Positions 56,445 through 64,000 of a DNA stretch of 64,000 nucleotides are shown here, piece after piece. The position numbers and the translations under genes were made by a program. Source of the DNA: Aquarana catesbeiana (Eukaryota; Chordata; Amphibia; Anura; Ranidae). Below the pieces are notes generated by a model. The model was not told the DNA's origin. It saw only the letters and a program-made list of their open reading frames with translations, and did not search any database. Location: positions 172,481,919-172,545,918 of the forward strand of contig NC_133335.1 of the NCBI RefSeq assembly GCF_042186555.1, written 5' to 3'. Position 1 is the stretch's first letter, and every line of letters begins with the position of its first letter.

Positions 56445-56644
56445 CTACATAGACAGTAATATACCGAAACGTGCGGATTGTTCCCGATTGGTGTGCTATT
56501 ACTTTGTGGAACGTTTCGCCGAATGGTTCACGAAATATCTTCGTTTTTGCGGCAAAATTGGTCCCATAGGAATGACTGGCGAAAGGTTCAAAACTAGAGT
56601 GGGAGGTGACAAAAGCTGACAACCCCATGATCAGCCAAAACATT
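56445..56644. repeat. Repeat segment duplicated at 58262-58440, copy 1
   Basis: Shares ACATAGACAGTAATATACCG, GAAACGTGCGGATTGTTCCC and AATTGGTCCCATAGGAATGA with 58262-58440, in the same orientation. It then enters the 29-bp satellite. Confidence 0.75.
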
Positions 56645-57484
56645 ATGACCGTCCGAATTTCAGGTATTTTCGTTAGCGTTTTAACAAACAATTACGGAAG
56701 TGCAGAATACGAAAACCGAAAGATCCCACATAAATAAATGCTTCATTTTTGTTTTCGTTGTGACAACAGTTCGATATAGATATGAGATTCGACATGATGA
56801 TGACAATAACAATCTGTGTCCATCGAACCTGTGGTTGAATGAGCCTAACCTTAGCTCTATTAGTCCAAGATTATTCTACATAGAGAGAAAAGAGAGAGAG
56901 AAAAGATTCGACAAAAAATAATGATAATGATGAATGTTATTGGCTGATTGTAACCAGAGAGGAGGAGCAGTAAAATAGCTAGAACTAAGTACACACGTAC
57001 AGCCAACTTACTTTCACTTACGATTTGCTAGCAGAGAGAGACACACACAATGAATCATTTCAGAAGACAGTCAATCTTAGCTGGTCCGTTTGCTAGTGTT
57101 GTGATAGCCTCAGAGGCTGCCCTTGTTGTGGGGGGGATTTATTATTATAGATTCTATATTATAGATTGAGATTCTATATAGATTCTATATACCCTATCTT
57201 GTTACCTGTCTGATCAGTGATCACTATCACCAGTCCATTTTCTGTTTTGAACTATATACATTCAACATGAACGACGAAGATTTGACAAAGCAGCAAAACA
57301 TTCGACAGACACCATAAGCCTTCAATGACAGATTCAACCTTAATTAATTTGGATTTTCGGACAAATGCAATTTTTTAACGAAAAACAAAATAAATAAAAA
57401 CGAATTTCTTGAGTAATTAAATACATTTATTTTTCAGACGAAAACGAAATTCCAAAACGAAATATTTCAGTGTGCACATGTCTA
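56645..57484. mobile_element. hAT element (TAGACATGTGCA family), copy 2, 5'-truncated
   Basis: Matches 29398-30549 from GTCCGAATTTCAGGTATTTT to TGCACATGTCTA, without the first 35 or so bases. It lacks the TTAA MITE (the site reads CCTTAATTAATTTGG near 57343) and has extra inner sequence around 57000-57300. It lies within the 29-bp satellite. Non-coding. Confidence 0.82.
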
Positions 57485-57840
57485 ATGACCACCCCATGAT
57501 CAGCTAAAACATTATGACCCCCCCATGATCAGCCAAAACTTTATGACCATCCCATGATCAGCCAAAACATTATGACCACCCCATGATCAGCCAAAACATT
57601 ATGACCATCCCATGATCAGCCAAAACATTATGACCACAACATGATCAGCCAAAACATTATGACCATCCCATGATCAGCCAAAACATTATGACCACAACAT
57701 GATCAGCCAAAACATTATGACACCCCCATGATCAGCCAAGACATTATGACACCCCCATGATCAGCCAAAACATTATGACCCCTCCATGATCAGCCAAAAC
57801 ATTATGACCACAACATGATCAACCAAAACATTATGACCAG
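57485..57840. repeat. 29-bp satellite (CATGATCAGCCAAAACATTA)
   Basis: About twelve units at 29-bp spacing (57495, 57524, 57553 and on) of CCATGATCAGCCAAAACATT then ATGACCACC. One unit precedes the hAT at about 56618. An A-rich triplicate (AAATCATTTTTGAAAA) follows at 57865-57935. Confidence 0.9.
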
Positions 57841-58149
57841 TCAAAATATTATGACCACCCCATAAAAAAAAAATCATTTTTGAAAAAAAAAAAATCATTT
57901 TTGAAAAAAAAAAAAAAATCATTTTTGAAAAAAAATGTTCAGCTCTTTCAGCTAATAATGGGACTTCTTCAACTTTTTTACTACTATTTATACTTTTTAA
58001 AATATTAAGCTTTTTAACACTTTTCACTGTTACTCCAGCCACTCCAACCACACAACAGTTACTCAAGCCACTCAACCCACTCCAGTTGTAGACTACTGTA
58101 GGTGGAGGCAAGAACACTTCACACAATTTCCCCAGAAATTGTAGCTTTT

Positions 58150-58700
58150 CTAGTTAAGTGTTCTTGCATAGCAAGACCACTTACTGTTATCTCACATATA
58201 TATTATTATTATTATTATAGCCAAATTTACCACCCTACCACCTTAGCTCCTCCCACAGCTTTTACACTACATAGACAGTAATATACCGAAACGTGCGGAT
58301 TGTTCCCGACTGGTGTGCTATTACTTTGTGGAGCATTTCGTCGAATGTTTCATGAAATGTCGTCGTTTTTGCGGTGAAATTGGTCCCATAGGAATGAATG
58401 GCGAAATGTTCAAAACTAGAGTGAGGAGGTGACAAAAGCTGAAAAATCAGGACATGATTTCTAAACTGCCACCACTCCCTCATTTTCAAGCCGACCTACA
58501 TAAAACTTACATCAAAACGTTCAGCTATCCCTGCTGCCACGAAACATGTCCACGGCTAAGCCATAGTCCTGATAGTTTTCACAATATGACCATTTGTTTG
58601 CAACTCACGCCGTCCATTGATATTCATTGAAACTCCACTCTAGCCCCTTCAAATTTGAAGGGCAATATCTAAACTGCGACTGTGCCTTCAATTTTAATAT
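58150..58700. repeat. Dispersed repeat with TTCTTGCATAGCAAGA hairpin and duplicate segment
   Basis: The hairpin is at about 58160. Then come (ATT)n, CCTTAGCTCCTCCCACAGC, and the second copy of the 56445 segment at 58262-58440. Similar words flank 54418, so this may be one long dispersed element. Family unknown. Confidence 0.5.
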
Positions 58701-58716
58701 TTCAGAGACATACTGT

Positions 58717-59673
58717 CATATACCAGATAAGACCAGAACTGTGTGAACTGCAACAGAGTGAACCAATAGGTGAAAGTAAGTTTATTAAGGTAAATGCATA
58801 TATATGTGAACACACCACCAATACAGAGTGAACAAACCAAACAACCAAACAGTGATAATAAACCACGGGCCCCGTAGAAGACGTCACGTAGGACGAAACA
58901 TGTAGGGCGTGGACTCGCAGTGCTTGCCATCACGCATCCTATGTTTGCACGGGCGTTCAGCCTTTGATTATGCCGGCGTTTTTTAAAAAAAATTTTTACT
59001 CTTGAAATTTGTATAGAGACCTATGGTCATTCAAAGCAATAAACTCCTTACAATTATTACTACACTATCGGAGTTTTCCCCTTTTTTCTTCTTATCCATG
59101 GAACCTTTGAGAAACGAGTCTCCCTCCTGTCGCTGAAACAGAGATAACATCTTTGAGCAGGTGGTGCTCGTGAGCGGGACCAGGACATCGATATCCATCT
59201 GTCCCTGCAGAGGGTTATATCTGCAAGCTCGTATGACCTCGCTACATAGGAGGTCCAACAAGTTTGGTAAGAGTACATCCATTACTACTCTCTCGCAACT
59301 ATCCTCATTGGGACTACCGGTGGCTGGGAAGTGTCCTTACATCTTTCACCTTTCCAACCTGATGAGATACACCAATGGAACGGCTTGCCCTTCTCACATA
59401 CCTTCTCTTGTAATTTCATATTTTACGAACTGAATGGGACGTTATTCCAAGCGGTTTGGATTTCAATTGCACTTTTGAACTTTTTCACTCTTTTTTTCAT
59501 ATATTTTCTTCCATAGAGATATATCATTATTTGCAATTTGTTATTTTGTTGCACTGTGGTTTATTTTAATATATACTACAGCTTCTGGTATGTTTCTAAG
59601 AAACTTTTCAGTCACAGATTTGTTTCACCATATATGATATATTTATGCTAGCGCACAATTTTAGTTTATATAT
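58717..59673. repeat. Relative of the palindromic insertion at 17630
   Basis: Bounded by CTGTCATATA and TATATGACAG. The part at 59160-59665 resembles one arm plus end of 17630-18845: CTGCAGAGGGTTATATCTGC, GTATGACCTCGC, AGGAGGTCCAAC and TATGCTAGCGCACAATTTTA. It is not itself palindromic. It has no recognised protein domain. Confidence 0.5.
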
Positions 59674-60079
59674 GACAGCTCTAAACTGCCAGGAGACACC
59701 TGCTGGTGGACCTCAGTACTGCACGCCAAATGATCGATATTTCCAGCGGAGGAGACCTTTCCTGACACATACTATGCATCAAAATCTACGTCTGGGTCTT
59801 GTGATTCTCACAATATAAAGCTCTTTGCTGTAGGAATTAATAGTTTTTAAAATACGACAGTTTGAATTAATGCACAGTTATTACAGCTATCATTATCCTG
59901 TGTAGTGTGTATTGAGCAGTGGTTGTGAACCATAAACAGGGCATGAGCGTTGCCAGGAAACAGTGGTTGTAAACACTGATTATCATCAAACAAATAGCAC
60001 ACCTTCACCTCCATTCTACGTCAAGATGCTGAGACCCCCTAAATACATGTGGTCATACCTTCATCTGCTAGGCTTGATA
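59674..60079. other. No gene recognised
   Basis: Unassigned sequence that probably continues the repeat interrupted at 58717. Confidence 0.4.
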
Positions 60080-60173
60080 ATGCTGCTAATGTTTTTATAA
60101 ATGTATGTTTTAATGTAACTGTGAAGCACTTTGGGAAACAACGTTGCAATTAAATGTGCTATATAAATAAATA
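60080..60173 (+). mobile_element. LINE-like 3' tail
   Basis: Ends GTGAAGCACTTTGGGAAACA, then AATGTGCTATATAAATAAATA, a 3' tail style of L2/CR1-like LINEs as I recall them. Only the tail is present, and the Harbinger element begins in its A-rich end. Confidence 0.4.
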
Positions 60174-60565
60174 AGGCCTCATGCACACGGACGTTTTTAC
60201 AGCCGCTGTTTGAGCGTTTTGTGCAGCTTAAAAACGCCTGTCTATGTTAGTCTATGGCTTCATGCCCACCTAGGCGTTTTTGAGCTGCAAATGGCATAGG
60301 CATTTTTAAGCTGTAAAAAAACCCAGGACCAGTGCGTTCCGTGGTGCGGCGCTAGAGCTATAAAAAACGCGAAATGTGGAAAAATGTGGAAAAACGCCGC
60401 ACTGGCGTTTTTGCGCATTTTTGAGCTCTGGCTTTTTTTGCTCCAAAAAGTTGATTGGACACTGTAATCTCTGTAAAAACTGGAAATTCCTGTCTGTACA
60501 TTAGATTACCCAAGAGTCCTTTGCACAGCCATGTGACTGTGGGTAGGACAGAGAAGAGTTTGAAG

Positions 60566-62622
60566 ATGGCAAGTGCTGTGTCTCAAGTTGACCTTATAAA
60601 TTCTGTTCAGGCCCATTCTGAACTGTGGGATGTGGCACATCCACTACATGGAGACCACATCAGAAAAGTTAAAGCATGGGAGGATATAAGTGCTGCTATT
60701 ACCCCTGGCCAGGGAAGACATAAGACATGGAGAAAGAAAGGAAATAAGTAAGTCTATTTTCCTTGAATGCATGATCTGTTTGTGTGTAATGTAAATGAAG
60801 ATTGCATATTAAACCCTTGTTTTCCATGTTATTTTAGGCAAAATGTTACAGCGTCGCTGGAAGTCACTACACGACCGTGTCAGGAGGGATCTGACGGACG
60901 AACAAAAGGCAGCACGTAGTGGAGCACCAGCGCCTGCCAAAAGACCACATGTGTACCATAATAATTTGCTGTTCTTACGGCAAAATATGATGAACAACAC
61001 CAGACCATAAGTTTTTTTTTTTTCATATATTTGCCTATGTACATTGTTTTTCAGGTGGTATGTTCCATGGCTATTGTAACCGCTTGCCGACCACCGTATG
61101 TACATTTACGTCGGCAGAATGGCACGCGGGGACACCAGCGATCGTCTCACGGAGAGGAAGAGGTTAACCCCTTCACTGCCAGTGTCATTTTTACATTTTG
61201 CAATTTAATCGAACTGATCGCTGTAAAAATTACAATGGTCCCAAAAATGTGTCAAAATTGTCCGATGTGCCCGCCATAATGTCGCAGTCAGGATAAAAAT
61301 CACTGATCGCCGCCATTACTAGTAAAGAAAAAAAAATTATTAATAAAAATACCAGAAAACTATCCCCTATTTTGTAGGTGCTATAACTTTTGCACAAACC
61401 AATTTTTTTAACTAAAATATGTAGAAGAATACATATCGGCCTAAACTGAAGAAAAAAATGTTTTTTTATATATTTTTTGGGGGGATATTTATTATATCAC
61501 AAAGTAAAAAATATAGCTTTTTTTAAAACATTGATGTTTTTTTTTGTTAGCGCAAAAAAAAAAAAAAACGCAGAGGTGATCAAATACCACCTAAAGAAAG
61601 CTCTGTCTGAGGGTAAAAAAGGACATCAATTTTTTTTTGAGCCACGTTGCATGGCCGCGCAATTGTCAGTTAAAGCAACGAATCACAGAAAGTGCTCTGG
61701 TCTTTGGCCAGCTAAATAGTCTGGGCTGAAGTGGTTACATTTATACATTTTGTATTGTTTGCAGGACAACTTCTAACATTAGACAAAGAGAGGTGGCTGC
61801 AGAAGAGGCAGAGGTTGAAAGACCCATCAGTCCCATGGTGAGCACTGGATCTCCACATGCAATGAGTGAGGGAGGTGTTCAGTGCACAGATGAGGTAACT
61901 GCTTATGTCTGCCTGTCTATCTCATTGTCTGTCTGTCCATGTACATGTCAATGTAACATTTTTGTTCTTTTGCAGGAATCCAGGGTGTTGGAATCGGCGT
62001 CGACTGGCAGTCAACAATGTGGAGAGCAGCGCGGTTGTGGCGGTGTTCGTGGCATGGGTGTGGACATCAGACAAGGGGCGGCTTCAATATGGAGGCAGAT
62101 GACAGAGTGCTAGCACTGCTGCAGGAAGTGTGGCAGGAGAGGCGCAGTATGGATGCTTTTTTGGATACCAGCAACCCACGCGCCTGCTTCTGCCGCAGCC
62201 TATACCACATCCTGGAGGACATTGGGGGAGACCAAGAGAAGCATTGTTTGGATCGCATTTATGGTATTGCTATGCAATACCGTCAAGCAAAACTAAGTGG
62301 TGGGCCACCTCCATGCGATCCATATAATGCTTCTCATGATCCCCCAATGGCCCCTGGGACCTCAGCAGTGCTAGCACCCCCCTCTCAATATCAGCCCGCT
62401 CCTCAACGCCAACCACCACCTATCCCATCCCAGACCTCATTCTACACCCCACACTCCTACGGTGAATTTTCACCTTCCACTTCCCATTTTTTTCCCTCAT
62501 ATCCTGTACCCTGCTACCAGCAGGATTTTTTGCATGATCGCCATGCCCAAGCATCACCCCATCCCCAATCCACACATCCCCAAAGTGATCAAGCATCCAC
62601 CACCACCTATCACCAGTTGTGA
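60566..62622 (+). pseudogene. Harbinger accessory MADF/BESS protein, interrupted gene
   Basis: Start ATG 60566 (MASAVSQVDLINSVQAHSEL). The MADF (Myb/SANT-like) domain runs from LINSVQAHSELWD over an intron of about 90 bp (GTAAGT near 60748 to TTTTAG near 60837) to LQRRWKSLHDRVRRDL. The next coding pieces start after TTTGCAG near 61764 (TTSNIRQREVAAEEAEVE) and after TTTTGCAG near 61976 (ESRVLESASTGSQQCG). The last part, in another frame, is VLALLQEVWQERRSMDAFLD to the stop at 62622. It has a BESS-like FCRSLYHILEDIGG block and a Pro/Ser-rich tail. A frame change near 62040-62090 and an in-frame stop at 61009 need either undetected splicing or decay. I call it interrupted, perhaps still partly functional. 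Confidence 0.65.
61077..61738. mobile_element. CCACTT-family MITE inside the MADF gene
   Basis: Starts TAACCGCTTGCCGACC and ends GGGCTGAAGTGGTTA, with inner words GCACAAACCAATTTTTTT, GAGGTGATCAAATACCACC and AAAGAAAGCTCTGTCTG. It lies between two coding parts, so it would be intronic. The flanking TTAA appears altered to GTAA and TTAC. Non-coding. Confidence 0.75.
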
Positions 62623-62629
62623 TCCCAAA

Positions 62630-62947
62630 CCTTTTATTTTTTTCTAATAAATATCTTTTTTGACTGAAAATAAATTTGTTCAATTTGTGTTTTATATGAT
62701 GCACAACAACACTCCTTTGCACTCTGCTTGCCCCGAAGGCAGAGTGCAAAGGACTCTTTCGTACTCTGTCTTCGGACAAGCGTAAGCTAGCCCTTTTTGG
62801 GCCTAGCCTAGGCTTAACCCGAAGGCAGAGTCAAATGGACTTGTTGAACTATCGTTGAAAATGGAAATAAAAAGAACAAACTTCAATTTCAAAATGCTTT
62901 ATTTCAAAAAACACAAGAAAGCAAAGCTAGATGTATTCCAATTTTTT
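62630..62947. other. Intergenic region between convergent Harbinger genes
   Basis: Contains AATAAA-type words near 62645 and 62665, plus an imperfect hairpin around 62715-62830 (GCAGAGTGCAAAGGACTC, CGAAGGCAGAGT). It probably holds both polyadenylation signals. Confidence 0.45.
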
Positions 62948-63827
62948 TTACACATAATCATTCTGCCATGATACCTCTCCATCAGGGGATTCCAAAAAAT
63001 TCTGCAAATTGGTTTTGAATGCTCATGACACGTGCTGTTGAATGCAAGTCCATAAATTGGACCCTCTGAAGTTGGTTACTGGGCTCCTGTTCAACATTAC
63101 TTCTGTCACTGTCACTGAAAATTGTGCAGAACGCAGCATGCCAGGATGACTTTAATGGCGTTCTCAACATCAAGTTGCATACTTGTCAGCAAAACTCGCC
63201 ATTTTGACGTGCACACCCCGAATGCACATTCGACAACACGGCGTGCACGGCTGAGCCTATAATTGTAGATCTTTTGTCGTTGGCTGAGACCATAGCCACT
63301 GTATTGCCTCATAACATTTTCAGCCAGTCCAAAGGCCTTGTCTGCCACCATGACTAATGGCAAGCTGGGTTCCTCAGTGCAGGGTAGAGGCCTGCTTTCA
63401 GGAATATTGAGTCATCCCTCATGTAGATGACGTCCGAAGGCCGACTCACGGAATATGCGGGCGTCACCTTGGCTTCCATATGCTCCCACATCAACACAAA
63501 GAAATTTAAGATGTGCATCGGACAAAGCCAGGAGGACCACCGAAAAATATTTTTTGTAATGAAAATAGGATGATCCAGAGTAGGGAGGCTTCTTGACCCT
63601 GATGTGTTTCCCATCAAGGGCACTGATACTATTTGGGAACTGAGTTTTCTCCCAAAAAGTGTCGACAACTGATTCCCAGATGTCTTCTCTTTTGCTCTGG
63701 CATTACAATTTCATGCTATTCCTCCCATATTTCCACACATGTTTCCTTTGTTACTATTGACACCGTTGTGAGGCCAAGGAGGAAGTAGTGATGCAATGAG
63801 GCACAACTTTGTCCTGTGGCAAGGAAC
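62948..63827 (-). pseudogene. PIF/Harbinger DDE transposase (HARBI1-like), last exon, broken
   Basis: Minus-strand exon beginning after a splice acceptor (TTATCTTAG) at 63827 with FLATGQSCASLHHYFLLGLT. It continues through NSISALDGKHIRVKKPPYSG (first catalytic Asp) and LCVDVGAYGSQGDARIFRES (second Asp block). The C-terminal VADKAFGLAENVMRQY and YNYRLSRARRVVECAFGV follow (Glu in VVECAFG), then ACCVLHNFQ. It is damaged by TAG at 63716-63718, a frame change near 63685, TGA at 63412-63414 and a frame change after 63112. The C-terminus resumes as LQNFLESPDGEVSWQNDYV and stops near 62948. The upstream exon is not found before the window ends. Family is firm from the DDE_Tnp_4 motif order. Confidence 0.85.
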
Positions 63828-63879
63828 CTAAGATAACATAAAAATTGTAGTTATTGAAAGAGAAAAGCATAAAAATAAG

Positions 63880-63992
63880 TCCTAACCCTACCCTTAACCC
63901 TAACCATATCCCCTAACCCTATCTCCTAACCCTAACCACTATCCCCTAACCCTATTTCCTAACCCTATCCCCTAACCCTAATCCCTACCTCT
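63880..63992. repeat. Telomere-like CCCTAA repeats
   Basis: Degenerate run of CCCTAACCCTAT, TCCCCTAACCCTAA and CCTAACCCTAACC words. It lies just upstream, on the minus strand, of the Harbinger transposase exon, where an intron would be. It may be an interstitial telomere-like minisatellite or a chance expansion of a 12-13 bp word. Confidence 0.75.
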
Positions 63993-64000
63993 GAACCTAT

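Larger units (their letters stand above)
60174..64000. mobile_element. PIF/Harbinger element with two convergent genes, right end outside window
   Basis: The left end AGGCCTCATGCACACGGACG follows AATA-rich DNA. Then come about 270 bp rich in GCGTTTTT words, a plus-strand MADF/BESS gene (60566-62622) and a minus-strand DDE transposase (62948-63827 exon). This two-gene layout is the standard one for PIF/Harbinger, where the accessory DNA-binding protein helps bring the transposase to the ends. The transposase is broken, so this copy is probably non-autonomous now. A CCACTT-type MITE sits in an intron of the MADF gene. Confidence 0.8.

Noticed and set aside
55659..56459. 266-codon Cys/Val-rich open frame
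   Set aside because: Encoded by the GTGTCCTGTGCATGT array; open in several frames on both strands because of the repeat.
57485..57840. CRISPR-like 29-bp repeats
   Set aside because: The 29-bp period is the whole unit with no spacer; it is a satellite.
63880..63992. True chromosome end
   Set aside because: The repeats are degenerate, short and embedded next to a transposon exon; nothing shows a terminus.

Overview
This window looks like vertebrate nuclear DNA made almost entirely of transposable elements. I find no host protein-coding gene, rRNA or tRNA. The mix points to an amphibian with a large genome, most likely a ranid-type frog: many hAT, Tc1/mariner and PIF/Harbinger elements, a large set of TTAA-flanked non-autonomous elements, L1- and L2/CR1-like fragments and many minisatellites. 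The frog assignment rests on recognising repeat types, not on a host gene, so it is an inference.

Layout. 1-9.5 kb: Tc1 fragments, MITE-like hairpins, a minisatellite-bearing TTAA element, an L1 tail, a hAT MITE (6511-7488) and a complete but dead Tc1 element (8002-9489). 9.8-17.6 kb: an LTR-like sequence split by hAT copy A (10366-17373), which carries an intact 1093-residue transposase gene. 17.6-18.9 kb: an insertion with a 14-bp target duplication that contains a palindrome with 459-bp arms. 19.4-27.0 kb: hAT copy B (19437-26983), also with an intact transposase (1094 residues), abutting a 5'-truncated L1 (26984-30975). That L1 is itself split by another hAT (29362-30549), which holds a TTAA MITE. 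31-38 kb: a nested mosaic of TTAA elements and two copies of one hAT MITE. 38.4-40.7 kb: hAT copy C, a deletion derivative of the A/B family in the opposite orientation. 40.8-42.5 kb: a second decayed Tc1. 42.7-49.5 kb: a small hAT MITE, a 1-kb minisatellite and a candidate solo LTR. 49.5-54.4 kb: TTAA MITEs and a cluster of Harbinger-type MITEs. 54.5-60 kb: a hAT MITE, minisatellites, a 29-bp satellite split by a hAT, and a relative of the palindromic element. 60.2 kb to the end: a PIF/Harbinger element with its two convergent genes, MADF/BESS protein (+) and DDE transposase (-), the latter decayed. It ends in telomere-like repeats.

The strongest biological content is the hAT family. Two near-identical intact copies and one internally deleted copy lie within 30 kb, each with a perfect 8-bp target duplication, which suggests recent activity. 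Exact target duplications and paralogous empty sites allow several elements to be classified and ordered in time from the sequence alone. Functional statements come from family knowledge; activity is inferred.
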